Shown: piece by piece, positions 8,594 through 16,382 of the stretch
How the letters are laid out: the number at the start of each line of letters is the position of its first letter
Position numbering within the stretch: the stretch's first letter is position 1
Origin: Acidimicrobiia bacterium
GTDB lineage: Bacteria; Actinomycetota; Acidimicrobiia; Acidimicrobiales; Bin134
Length of the DNA: 33,398 nucleotides
Direction: 5' to 3'
Assembly: GCA_022827405.1 (NCBI GenBank)
Contig: JAJDTA010000109.1
Location: 1-33,398, forward strand
Translations under genes and position numbers: made by a program
The notes under the pieces: model-generated
The model's database searches: none
Told to the model about the DNA's origin: nothing
Seen by the model: only the letters and a program-made list of their open reading frames with translations

Positions 8594-9441
8594 GCAGCGC
8601 GCTCCAAAGCTTGGGTGAGTGCCCGCCGGCTGGTCACCGTCGCGAGGTGCAGACGGTAGTCACTCGAGGCCTGTACGTCGCTGCCGGGGCTGAGGCCCTC
8701 GGGCGCCAGCGCGGCGGCCTCGGTCGGGCTGGCACCATTGAGGACGGCGGCCTCCACGGCGTGGGCCCGCATGGGACGGTCCCCGGCACCGATCAGCGCC
8801 AGGTGGGCGTCCACGACGGTGCCGTCGCCATCCAATTGAACCTGGCAGAGCGCGCCGCACAATGCGTAGTCGCCGGGTCGCCGGGCGACTTCCACCACCG
8901 ACCATCCGGTCCGAGGGCCGGATGCGGGAAGTTCGACGGCCGTCAATACTTCTCCGTCAGCAATCGAAGTGCTCAAGAACCCTTGGAATAGATCTTCGGC
9001 CTCAATGGCCCGGTCGCCAGCCGGGCCGGTGACATGTACCCGGCCTCCGAGGGCCAAGACCACCGCCGGTAACTCCCCTGCCGGGTCGGCGTGGGCCACA
9101 CTTCCACCAATCGTCCCCCGCGACCGGATTTGCGGATGCCCCACATGGCGCAGTGACTCAACCAGGAGAGGGCACCGCTCGGCCACCAGGGGGTCTCGCT
9201 CGGCCCGGCGTTGCCGTGTCATCGCCCCGATGACCAGGCGATCGCCTTCGTCGGTGATGTGGTCAAGCCCGTCCACCCGGGCCAAGTCCACCAAAAGCGA
9301 AGGCCCAGCCAAGCGAAAGGCCAGTAGCGGAATCAGGCTTTGGCCCCCAGCCAGTACCTTGGCCTCTGAATCGCTCCCCAAGGCCTTGACTGCGTCGTCC
9401 ACCGAAATCGGCGCCACGTAGTCGAAATCAGGCGGCTTCAT
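8590..9441 (-). CDS. FAD-binding middle subunit of the molybdenum hydroxylase
   Basis: A 283-residue CoxM/CutM-type flavoprotein. The FAD-pyrophosphate loops AGGQSL (31-36) and TIGG (110-113, followed by SVAHADPAGELP) are both present, and the C-terminal CO-dehydrogenase flavoprotein domain is full length. The ATG at 9441 is preceded by AGGGAGGT; the in-frame extension to 9507 lies within the Old Yellow Enzyme gene and is unlikely. Its ATG shares one base with the stop of that gene. It would take electrons from the [2Fe-2S] subunit and pass them to NAD, oxygen or a quinone. Confidence 0.93.
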   Translation of the reverse strand: MKPPDFDYVAPISVDDAVKALGSDSEAKVLAGGQSLIPLLAFRLAGPSLLVDLARVDGLDHITDEGDRLVIGAMTRQRRAERDPLVAERCPLLVESLRHVGHPQIRSRGTIGGSVAHADPAGELPAVVLALGGRVHVTGPAGDRAIEAEDLFQGFLSTSIADGEVLTAVELPASGPRTGWSVVEVARRPGDYALCGALCQVQLDGDGTVVDAHLALIGAGDRPMRAHAVEAAVLNGASPTEAAALAPEGLSPGSDVQASSDYRLHLATVTSRRALTQALERAA

Positions 9442-10631
9442 CAGACCTCCCTGCGGATTCGTGCCCAGGCATGCTTCAAGAGATCTACGTTGGACTCCCG
9501 CCAGCACTTCAGAGCCACCGACCCTTCGTGCATCAAACAGATGTTGCAGGAGACGCAGTCCACCATGCCGGTTCGACCTGCTTCGATCTGGCGAACCAGA
9601 TCGGGCTCGCGAATGAACGGACGGGCCAGCGAGACGAAATCGGCCGACCCGTCTTCGATCACCTCGTTCATCAACTCGATGGTGCGAACGCCGCCGACCA
9701 GGATCGTCTTACCCCTCGCCGTCGCCTTATGGCGGCGAGCCTCCTCCCGGTAGTACGCCTCCTTCACCGGAGCGGCCAGCACACGATGAAGGAGCTTGTC
9801 CTGCAAGGCCCGCTTCCTGCTCACGCCCGCGTATCGGGCCGCGCTCTCCGCCTTGGGCGACATGAGGCCGGCAGAGATCTCGATGGCATCGACTCCGGCA
9901 TTGTCCATCATCGTGACCGTGGCTCGGCCTTCCTCAACCGTCAGCCCATCGGGTACGTAGTCCCAAAGCCCGATCTTGTTGGTGATCGGAAAGTCGTCGC
10001 CCACCGCGGCCCGCATGGCCTTGTAGGTCTCGAGTAGAAGGCGTTGGCGGTTCTCAAGCGATCCGCCCCACTCGTCCTCCCGGCGGTTGGTTGCCGGTGA
10101 CAGGAACTCGGACAAGAGGTAGCCATGGCCCGCATGCACATGGACACCGTCGAAGCCGGCTTCCCTCACCCGCCTCGCCGCGTTGCCAAAACCCTCGATC
10201 GCCTCCCAGATCTCGTCGGAGGTGGCCGCGGCCAGGGGCAGGCGGTGGAACTGCGGGTTCTCCACCACCGAGGGGGCCAGCGGCTCGATCGATTCGTCTC
10301 GGCTCTGGCTTCCCGCGTGGTTGAGCTGGGCAAAAATCCTGCCGCCTTCGGCGTGAATGGCTTGCGTCAGCTTCTGCATCGGTGCAATGACCTCGTCGCG
10401 ATCCAACGCGGTCATGCCTCTGATGTAGTTGCCCCGGGGATGGACCGAGCAATGTCCGGTGAAGATGAGTCCTACACCATTGCGGGCCAGTCGGGTGTGG
10501 AGGTCCAGGTATTGCTGGGTGATGATGCCGCGGTCATCGGCCATGGTCTCGGAGGTGGATGATCGGATAATCCGATTGCGGGTCTCCACCCCCGCGAGAT
10601 TCCCTGGCCTCAGTACTGCCGGCGTCGTCAT
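9441..10631 (-). CDS. Old Yellow Enzyme-family NADH:flavin oxidoreductase
   Basis: A 396-residue single TIM-barrel FMN enzyme. IFAQLNHAG (99-107) gives the flavin-contacting Gln, and VHVHAGHGYLL gives the paired active-site residues H166 and H169 that hold an enone or nitro group. ILVGGVRT and FVSLARPFIREPDL are the FMN phosphate-binding strands. The C-terminus has a cysteine cluster C-x2-C-x2-C-x10-C (CVSCNICL, then C) like that of 2,4-dienoyl-CoA reductase relatives, but without the second, FAD/NADPH domain; it may bind an iron-sulfur cluster. A GAGGGAG site precedes the ATG. It sits 3 bp after the alpha/beta hydrolase and overlaps the FAD-subunit gene by one base, so it belongs to the hydroxylase operon. 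Likely role: NAD(P)H reduction of an activated C=C bond in a pathway intermediate. A close paralogue is at 18795-19991. Confidence 0.9.
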   Translation of the reverse strand: MTTPAVLRPGNLAGVETRNRIIRSSTSETMADDRGIITQQYLDLHTRLARNGVGLIFTGHCSVHPRGNYIRGMTALDRDEVIAPMQKLTQAIHAEGGRIFAQLNHAGSQSRDESIEPLAPSVVENPQFHRLPLAAATSDEIWEAIEGFGNAARRVREAGFDGVHVHAGHGYLLSEFLSPATNRREDEWGGSLENRQRLLLETYKAMRAAVGDDFPITNKIGLWDYVPDGLTVEEGRATVTMMDNAGVDAIEISAGLMSPKAESAARYAGVSRKRALQDKLLHRVLAAPVKEAYYREEARRHKATARGKTILVGGVRTIELMNEVIEDGSADFVSLARPFIREPDLVRQIEAGRTGMVDCVSCNICLMHEGSVALKCWRESNVDLLKHAWARIRREV

Positions 10632-10634
10632 GGG

Positions 10635-11708
10635 TCACTCCCTCAGATTCCGGGCCAAATAGTCGGCCATGCGGGGGCGGACCACTGGGCCCATGTTGTG
10701 ACAGCAGTGGTCGCCATCAAGCTCGAAGTCGATCTGAGCCAGGGGGTTGTGGGCCAATCCCGCCTGTAACAACTCGGTCTGGTGGGGAGGGAAGATCGGG
10801 TCGTGATATCCCTGGACCAGCAGGGTGGGGCAGGTTAGATCGCCCATGGTCTCCGATAGGTCGAACGTCTCTTGCAGATAGGCGCGGCCCTCATCCAGGT
10901 CCTCGAAGCCCGATACGTAAACGAATCCTCCCCGAGTGTGGGGTGGCATGCCGTCGAAGTCGGACATGTCGGAAAACCCGCCCCACGCCACGCAGGCCTT
11001 GAGCCGCTTGTCGAGGGCCGCTGACTGCATGGCGTAGTAGCCGCCCAGGCTGCGGCCGAGCACTCCGATGCGGTCGCTGTCCACATCGGGCCGGGCGCTG
11101 ATCGTGTCGAGGACCGCAGAGGTGTAGCGATGAAAATCGGAGCAGAGCTTCACGTCGAAGTACATCTCGCCTTGGCCGGGACCGTCGAACGCGAAGGTGG
11201 CCAACCCGCGGCGGTGGCAGAGCGCCTCGAAGTGGTAGCTCTCCTCCTTGGTCGACTCTAGGCCCCCGATGAGGACCGCGCACGGGTGAGGTCCGGGCCC
11301 GGCGGGGAGCCGGAGGTAGCCGGGGATGATCGTCGATTCGAATGCGATTTCCACCCGCTCGGCCGGAGCCACTAGATGAGGCGCAGCCCGCTTGTACAAC
11401 TCGACCTTCTTGTGCTGGCCGTGCTCGCGGCGGTCGGGTTCGTGGAACCACATGAGCTGCCCGTAGTGCCACGACAACGACGAATGCCACAGCCACTCGC
11501 CGGCGCTGACCCGATCACCAGCCTCCAACGCGGCCATACCTAGGGCTTCGTAGCGCTCGGCAGTATCGGCCCAAAACGGCAGCCATTCGGCCAGGTCGTC
11601 CAGCGCCCTGGCCGCCTCGAAGTCCGGGTAGGGAATGCCGTCGGCGAGCATCCGGCCCGGGTTCAGGATCGCCTCGACCTTTTGGGGCACCAAGTCGTCA
11701 GCGCTCAT
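10635..11708 (-). CDS. Alpha/beta hydrolase resembling 2,6-dihydroxypseudooxynicotine hydrolase
   Basis: A 357-residue serine hydrolase with a helical N-terminal cap region (about 1-115, rich in Trp and Tyr) ahead of the alpha/beta core. The nucleophile elbow GRSLGGYYA puts the serine at S220; acid D303 lies in GYHDPIFPP and the base is H334 or H337 in DGDHCCHN. The long N-terminal domain, the total length and the order of motifs recall the C-C bond hydrolase of the pAO1 nicotine pathway and the related FrsA/DUF1100 esterases. That enzyme cleaves a carbon-carbon bond next to a dihydroxypyridine ring, which would suit the surrounding molybdenum hydroxylase genes. The subfamily is judged from length and layout, so an ordinary esterase remains possible. 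The ATG at 11708 has only a weak AGG upstream; 94 bp separate it from the preceding gene. Confidence 0.8.
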   Translation of the reverse strand: MSADDLVPQKVEAILNPGRMLADGIPYPDFEAARALDDLAEWLPFWADTAERYEALGMAALEAGDRVSAGEWLWHSSLSWHYGQLMWFHEPDRREHGQHKKVELYKRAAPHLVAPAERVEIAFESTIIPGYLRLPAGPGPHPCAVLIGGLESTKEESYHFEALCHRRGLATFAFDGPGQGEMYFDVKLCSDFHRYTSAVLDTISARPDVDSDRIGVLGRSLGGYYAMQSAALDKRLKACVAWGGFSDMSDFDGMPPHTRGGFVYVSGFEDLDEGRAYLQETFDLSETMGDLTCPTLLVQGYHDPIFPPHQTELLQAGLAHNPLAQIDFELDGDHCCHNMGPVVRPRMADYLARNLRE

Positions 11709-11802
11709 AGTTGGCCTGCATTCCCCAGTGCGGACGACTGGTCATCGACGTTGAGCACTCTTATCCCCCTTCTTGGACACTAAAGGCTGCTGGGAAAATT
11801 CG

Positions 11803-12300
11803 CTACCGACTGTCATGTTGCTGGCTGGCCTGTTGGTGACTGGCCACCGTGGCTTGGACCGCTTCGACGATACCCTGATAGCCGGTGCAACGACAGATGT
11901 TGCCGCTGAGCGCCTCCCGTATCCCCGCCTCCGTCATTTCGGCCAGCTCATCGAGCATCGAGTCGATCGCCATGAGAAAGCCAGGGGTGCAGAACCCGCA
12001 TTGCAGTGCGTGAGCGGCGCTGAAGGCTTCTTGGAGCGGGTGCAGATCATCACCGTTCGCCAGTCCCTCCACGGTCTTGATGGCGCTGCCGTCAACCTGC
12101 ACCGCGAACAACAGACATGACCGCACCCCTTGTCCGTCGAGTTGGACGGTGCAGGCCCCGCAGACGCCGTGCTCGCAGCCCACATGGGTCCCGGTCAGGT
12201 GCAACTCGTGACGGAGGAAGTCCGATAGCAGCAGTCGGGGCGAGACTGTCCGGTCATAGGCCACGCCGTTGACTTCAACCGCGATGTGGTGGATCGCCAT
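11803..12300 (-). CDS. [2Fe-2S] small subunit of a molybdenum hydroxylase, without adjacent partners
   Basis: A 165-residue CoxS-type protein with the full set of eight cluster cysteines at the same positions as in the protein at 8114-8593: C42, C47, C50, C62, C101, C104, C136, C138. That ungapped match from the first residue supports the ATG at 12300. An in-frame GTG at 12330 would add ten residues and lies closer to the preceding stop. No FAD or large subunit adjoins it. It may serve the orphan large subunit at 1798-4092, or replace the other small subunit in an alternative complex. It follows the DUF1989 gene by 42 bp in the long minus-strand operon. The glutamine- and histidine-rich tail is not conserved between the two copies. 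Confidence 0.9.
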   Translation of the reverse strand: MAIHHIAVEVNGVAYDRTVSPRLLLSDFLRHELHLTGTHVGCEHGVCGACTVQLDGQGVRSCLLFAVQVDGSAIKTVEGLANGDDLHPLQEAFSAAHALQCGFCTPGFLMAIDSMLDELAEMTEAGIREALSGNICRCTGYQGIVEAVQATVASHQQASQQHDSR

Positions 12301-12342
12301 CGGAGTTCTCGTTGAGGAAGGACCGCTCACCAGCAGATTTCG

Positions 12343-13290
12343 CTAATCCTCCGCCACCTGATCCAGGTGCTTCGGACCCTTCATGTAGTTGACGATCCAC
12401 CAGCTGAAGAACACGTACCGAAGCACGTCGGCGTCGGTCTCGCCGAATTCTCCTGTCGCCACAAGCTCATCGAGCATGGTCTGGTGCTCGGGGCTCAAGT
12501 TGACGGGGACGTCGGTGAGAACAATGGGGTAGTTGACGTAATTCGGGACGTACGAAGGGTCTTTGTACAGCTCTCGATCAGCCTTGATGGGTTGGGCGGC
12601 CAAGTCCTCGGTGGTGAGCTGAGATCGGTATTTGACCAACTCCGGCCGGCCTTCGAACTGGGCGAGGTCTTCGGGCAGGCCTTCATAGATGGCAAGCCGC
12701 AGTGGCTTCAGCTCGAAACTGCTGGTGGCGAAGGTATCCGCGCCACACACGTTGGGCACGGCTAGCAAATCGATCAAGGCGATAATCTCGATGTAGTCCC
12801 CGTGCTTGGCCACGTTTTCGGCGATGTATGGATGTCCTGCTTGATCGACACCGGTGTGCATGAAGAAATTGAACGAATCATGCACGTCGTCGCTGGTCAA
12901 CCCGTATTCTCGCTGGGCTTCGGCTTGAATGTCGTGACAGTTCGTATGGGGATCCACCCCAAATTGGTATTCGTACAGCAAGCCGCTACATCGGGGATAC
13001 AGCACATCATTGGTTCCGACGGTGTCGGTGATGATCGCCGCTATAGGCCGGTCTCGCGGCGGCGCCGACCAGAGGAAATCGCCCGTGGTTGGGTGCATTC
13101 CATGCATGTGCCTGGTCCGACCGGTGTGGAAGCACTCCTTGTAATCGTGGAGGTTGAAACAGTTGAAGTCGGCGCATTGACCGGCGACTCCGATCTGTTC
13201 GAGTCGCATGACCTGTCCGGCCAGGAGCTCGACGGCCTTGCCGGTGGCCGGTTCCATGATGTGCTCATACAACAGCCTTCGCTCGGTCAT
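12343..13290 (-). CDS. DUF1989 family protein (urea-carboxylase-associated / carboxyguanidine deiminase-like)
   Basis: A 315-residue protein recognised by the order GQCADFNCFN (37-46), a TTGDFLWS-type strand, DTVGTNDVLYPRCS, a CHDIQ helix, NFFMHTGVD and the Cys-containing NVCGADTF near the end of the core. These fit DUF1989, long called urea carboxylase-associated protein and shown in guanidine-degrading systems to form carboxyguanidine deiminase (CgdA/CgdB). No urea or guanidine carboxylase is in the window, so another C-N hydrolysis is more likely here. It is also longer than usual, with about 90 extra C-terminal residues. Its ATG overlaps the stop of the small upstream gene as ATGA. Beside an amidase and a ring-opening amidohydrolase, a role in handling carbamoyl or amidine nitrogen is plausible but unproven. 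Confidence 0.75.
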   Translation of the reverse strand: MTERRLLYEHIMEPATGKAVELLAGQVMRLEQIGVAGQCADFNCFNLHDYKECFHTGRTRHMHGMHPTTGDFLWSAPPRDRPIAAIITDTVGTNDVLYPRCSGLLYEYQFGVDPHTNCHDIQAEAQREYGLTSDDVHDSFNFFMHTGVDQAGHPYIAENVAKHGDYIEIIALIDLLAVPNVCGADTFATSSFELKPLRLAIYEGLPEDLAQFEGRPELVKYRSQLTTEDLAAQPIKADRELYKDPSYVPNYVNYPIVLTDVPVNLSPEHQTMLDELVATGEFGETDADVLRYVFFSWWIVNYMKGPKHLDQVAED

Positions 13291-13448
13291 GAGGAGTGTT
13301 CCTTGTGGAATTCCCGCAACGCCCGCAGAAAGAGGTCTTCCCGGTCCCCGGAACTCGTTTCGTCAACGGAATCGTCAACCAACTCGAGTTGCTGCTGGTT
13401 CAAACGGACGACTACTTCTCGGAAATATCCATCTTCTTCATCGCTCAT
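13287..13448 (-). CDS. Small protein, putative ribbon-helix-helix (53 residues)
   Basis: This short gene encodes 53 residues starting MSDEEDGYFREVVVRL. The pattern is an acidic tail, a short strand of alternating hydrophobic and polar residues (REVVVRLN, 10-17), a helix rich in Leu, Val and acidic residues (18-29), a polar turn (TSSGDRE) and a second helix (DLFLRALREFHKEH). That order fits the ribbon-helix-helix DNA-binding fold of the Arc/MetJ/CopG type. GGAGG lies eight bases before the ATG, and the stop overlaps the DUF1989 start as ATGA, so it is very likely translated and coupled. It could be an autoregulator of the operon or a small partner of the DUF1989 protein. The fold is inferred from pattern alone. 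Confidence 0.7.
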   Translation of the reverse strand: MSDEEDGYFREVVVRLNQQQLELVDDSVDETSSGDREDLFLRALREFHKEHSS

Positions 13449-13510
13449 GATTTGGCCTCCGCTCGTTCGAGTTTCACTGGTCTAAGGCAATTTACCAGAC
13501 AACGTCTCGC

Positions 13511-13939
13511 TCAATTCGGGGGAGGATCCACCACGGCGATGGCGTCGATCTCGATCATGAGGTCGGGGACGACGAGGGCACTGATCTCAATCGTCGAACT
13601 GGCTGGAGGGTCATTGGGAAAATACCGGGCCCGCACCTCCTGCACCGCGGGAAGGTAAGCCATATCGGTGAGGAACACGGTCAACCGCACGACGTCTTCC
13701 AACGTTGCTCCGCCCTCGTTGAGCACTCGCTGGAGGTTCTCCAGCGTGGCCTCGGTCTGGGCCGCCGGGTCTCCCACACCGATAACGGCGCCATCCGGAT
13801 CGAGGGCAACTTGTCCAGCAGCAAAGACCATCCGGCCGGATTCGCACACAATTCCTTGTGAGAATGGCTGGGGATGCTCGAAACCCGCTGACGACGGATC
13901 CCATACCCCCGCAGGGCGCAGTACGTGTTTGTCGACCAT
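13511..13939 (-). CDS. RidA/YjgF-family protein lacking the catalytic arginine
   Basis: A 142-residue Rid-family protein, a fold that forms trimers. FAAGQVALDPDG (39-50), ATLENLQRVLNEGGATLEDVV in two pieces near 64-84, VFLTDM and IEIDAIAV at the end are family marks. In true RidA imine deaminases an arginine precedes the SxVEV-type strand (R105 in E. coli). Here the matching segment is PASSTIEI with Ser114 in its place, while the late glutamate (E130) is kept. It is therefore unlikely to be a 2-aminoacrylate deaminase and more like Rid subgroups with other or unknown hydrolase roles, some of which sit in catabolic operons. GGAGG precedes the ATG by ten bases. It lies between the amidase (42 bp upstream) and the small protein gene (62 bp downstream). 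Confidence 0.88.
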   Translation of the reverse strand: MVDKHVLRPAGVWDPSSAGFEHPQPFSQGIVCESGRMVFAAGQVALDPDGAVIGVGDPAAQTEATLENLQRVLNEGGATLEDVVRLTVFLTDMAYLPAVQEVRARYFPNDPPASSTIEISALVVPDLMIEIDAIAVVDPPPN

Positions 13940-13981
13940 CGAACTCGGACCTCCCTACGGGGAATGCCTGGCGGGAAAACC

Positions 13982-15202
13982 CTATCCAAACACCATCCCG
14001 GTCGCCCGGGCGTCGTCACCGAGCATGGTCATGAGATCGAGAAGACGAAGCTCATCACCGGGGGCAGTCAACAAGCCGACTCCCACCGACCGGGGATCGC
14101 CGTATCGGCGGACTGAAAACACCGCCTGAGGTACCCCCGCAAGGCTGCTGGGAGCAGCCAGCCGGAAGCACTCGCCTCTGAACTGGGCCAACTGCCGGTC
14201 GTCCCAGTCCCGCATCGGGCCATGCCGGAGCATCACCGGGAGCACCACCGCAGTTCCCGGCTCGACCGCGACACGGAGAGATCGGGTATACACCAGCCTC
14301 TCCGCCCGGTCGTCCTGTTGGGCGCGGTAAGGATCCTGGGAAAGGCGCTCGCACCGCTCGAGCCGCATCCTCACGTCTTCGGCCAACGACGAACCGTGCT
14401 CGGCAACCCAAGGCCCATGGTTCGACCAAATTTCCCGTCCTTGCAACCTGGCAAACAAATCACCGACAACGGCACTGGTGAACTCCCCGAACTCGATCTC
14501 CTCTAATGGACCGCCCACTACATCGGCCGCGGCCTCAGCCACGGCCCTTCCGATCCGGGCCGTCTCGGCATCAGCCTCATCAAACACATCGGCGGCGAAC
14601 CTAACCTTGGGAGGCGCCGTGGTGTGGTCAGCACCCGGTGCGAGCACCTTGAGCACATCGGCGATGATCGAGGCCCGAAGCCCGAAAACACCGACCACGT
14701 CGAACGAGTGCGCCAGCGGGATGACCCCATCGGATTCGATCACCCCGTGCGAGGGCCGAATGCTGTGCAGCCCGCAAGCTGCCGCGGGCACCCGAATCGA
14801 GCCGGCCGTATCGGTGCCCAATCCGATGTCGGCCAGTTCGGCGGCCACCGCCGCGGCCGAGCCCGAGGATGAGCCCCCGCAGAAGAGCCGATCGTCGAGC
14901 GCATTGCGCGGCGGCGCACCCTCCCCCACATTGCCGATCAGCGAGTAGGCCAGCTGATCCAGCTTGGTCAGGCCAACAAGATCGGCGCCGGCGTCCAGCA
15001 TGCGGGTCAAGATCGGTGACGTCGCCGACGGGGCGGCATGGGTCGACCGCCATCGCTCATGGCCGAAAGAGCTTTGATGGCCCCGAAGGCTGATCAGGTC
15101 CTTGGCCACGAAGGTGCGTCCTTGCAAGCTTCCTTGCCCCGAGCCGCCCACGGCCACGCTGTTGGGCACGAAAGCCCCGATGTCAGTCAGGTCATCAGTC
15201 AT
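13982..15202 (-). CDS. Amidase-signature hydrolase
   Basis: A 406-residue cytoplasmic amidase of the amidase signature family. The Ser-cisSer-Lys triad is present: K34 in VAKDLISLRG, S111 in CGGSSSGSA and nucleophile S135 in GTDTAGSIRVPA. It is shorter than typical 450-500-residue members, near the size of malonamidase E2. The ATG at 15202 was chosen because the family similarity starts just after it and upstream sequence belongs to the divergent promoter region; a longer open frame to 15319 overlaps the divergent gene. It is the first gene of the minus-strand operon and lies back to back with the ring-opening amidohydrolase. In cyanurate breakdown (AtzE) and in barbiturate breakdown (ureidomalonase step) an amide hydrolase follows ring opening, so it may act on that product. 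Specificity is inferred. Confidence 0.88.
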   Translation of the reverse strand: MTDDLTDIGAFVPNSVAVGGSGQGSLQGRTFVAKDLISLRGHQSSFGHERWRSTHAAPSATSPILTRMLDAGADLVGLTKLDQLAYSLIGNVGEGAPPRNALDDRLFCGGSSSGSAAAVAAELADIGLGTDTAGSIRVPAAACGLHSIRPSHGVIESDGVIPLAHSFDVVGVFGLRASIIADVLKVLAPGADHTTAPPKVRFAADVFDEADAETARIGRAVAEAAADVVGGPLEEIEFGEFTSAVVGDLFARLQGREIWSNHGPWVAEHGSSLAEDVRMRLERCERLSQDPYRAQQDDRAERLVYTRSLRVAVEPGTAVVLPVMLRHGPMRDWDDRQLAQFRGECFRLAAPSSLAGVPQAVFSVRRYGDPRSVGVGLLTAPGDELRLLDLMTMLGDDARATGMVFG

Positions 15203-15283
15203 GATCCTTGGCCACCATGCTGCCGCAGTCTGCCAAGATTTGGGAGTATTCACCCACAGTGGAAATAAGGGAGAGACGGATTT
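15203..15283. promoter_or_regulatory. Divergent promoter region between amidase operon and ring-opening amidohydrolase
   Basis: These 81 bp separate two back-to-back transcription units and must carry at least one promoter for each. An inverted repeat CTTGGC (15207-15212) and GCCAAG (15232-15237), with 19 bases between, could be an operator for a dimeric regulator. AGGGAG near 15268 is the ribosome site of the plus-strand gene. No clear -35/-10 pair is visible. The repeat is short and could be chance. Confidence 0.4.
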
Positions 15284-16381
15284 ATGCCTTTTGAAGTGCG
15301 CAAGATCCCATTCGAGCATGTCACGGATACCTCAGGGCTTGAACAGGCCATCGCAGAGGGGGCCTTCCGGGGCGACCAGATCGTCGGGGTGGTCGGCAAG
15401 GTCGAGGGCAATGGCGGTGTTAACGACTTCTCCCGCATCTTGGCCGATCGGGTGCTTCGCGACTTCCTTGTCGAACAGTGCGGGCACACCCGGGAGTCGG
15501 CCCTCCAAGTGCCCATCGCCTGGTCCGGCGGAACCGACGGGGTGATCTCGCCCCACATGACGGTCTTTGCCAAAGTCGACGGTCCCGCCGAGCCAGCGGA
15601 CGAGAAGCGCCTCACCGTCGGTCAGGCCGTTTCGGTGCCCATCTTGCCCGAGGAGATCGGCCGCCTCGCCATGCTCGACAAGGTGGCCGACGCGGTCAAC
15701 CTGGCGGTGGCCGACGCCGGCATTGACGATCCGGCCGACGTCCACTATGTACAGACCAAGACGCCTTTGCTGACCGCCGAGCGCATCGCCGACGCCCATG
15801 CCCGGGGTAAAACGGTGGCATTGGAGGACACCATGGAATCGATGGCGGTTTCCAACGCCACGTCGGCTTTGGGCATAGCCACCGCGCTGGGCGAGATCGA
15901 GCGGCCCCGTGAAAACCAGATCGCCAAAGACCTCTCAGTCTACTCGTCGGTTGCGTCGTGCTCATCGGGGGTCGAGCAGACCCAGGCCCAGGTCGTGGTG
16001 GTTGGCAACCGCCTCGGCGTCGGCGGGCGCTACCGATCGGGCCACTCGATCATGGAGGACAACCTCGACTTCCCCGGCATCTACCGTGCGATCCGCTCAG
16101 CCGGCCTCGACCTGCCCGAGCGGCCGATCCCCGAAGACCTCGACGACCGGGTGGTGAATTGCTTCATCAAGTGCGAGATACATCCCAGCGGCCGACTGCG
16201 GGGCCGGCGGCAAGTGTCGCAAAACGATTCGGACATCCACCACACCCACCACACCAAGGGGGCCGTAGGGGGTGTGGCCGCCGCCGCACTGGGAGATCCT
16301 GCCGTGTTCGTGTCGGTGGCCGGGCTTCAATCCGGCCCCGCCGGAGGCGGATCAGTGGCCGCCATCGTGGATTTGGGCTGA
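15284..16381 (+). CDS. Ring-opening amidohydrolase (cyanuric acid hydrolase/barbiturase family)
   Basis: A 365-residue member of the small Toblerone-fold family containing cyanuric acid hydrolase (AtzD/TrzD) and barbiturase; the length matches both. Three homologous units are visible. Unit 1 carries the serine loop WSGGTDGVISPH (S81), unit 2 begins with VQTKTPLLT (K159) and carries the YSSVASCSSGVE serine cluster (S227-S228), and unit 3 ends in HHTHHTKGAVGG and VSVAGLQSGPAGGGSV. These are the Ser-Lys pairs that open the cyclic imide. Barbiturase turns barbiturate into ureidomalonate; cyanuric acid hydrolase makes carboxybiuret. The surrounding molybdenum hydroxylases favour barbiturate or a related heterocycle over cyanurate, but residues deciding this cannot be judged by eye. 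AGGGAG precedes the ATG. The next gene starts 1 bp after the stop. Confidence 0.9.
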   Translation: MPFEVRKIPFEHVTDTSGLEQAIAEGAFRGDQIVGVVGKVEGNGGVNDFSRILADRVLRDFLVEQCGHTRESALQVPIAWSGGTDGVISPHMTVFAKVDGPAEPADEKRLTVGQAVSVPILPEEIGRLAMLDKVADAVNLAVADAGIDDPADVHYVQTKTPLLTAERIADAHARGKTVALEDTMESMAVSNATSALGIATALGEIERPRENQIAKDLSVYSSVASCSSGVEQTQAQVVVVGNRLGVGGRYRSGHSIMEDNLDFPGIYRAIRSAGLDLPERPIPEDLDDRVVNCFIKCEIHPSGRLRGRRQVSQNDSDIHHTHHTKGAVGGVAAAALGDPAVFVSVAGLQSGPAGGGSVAAIVDLG

Positions 16382-16382
16382 C

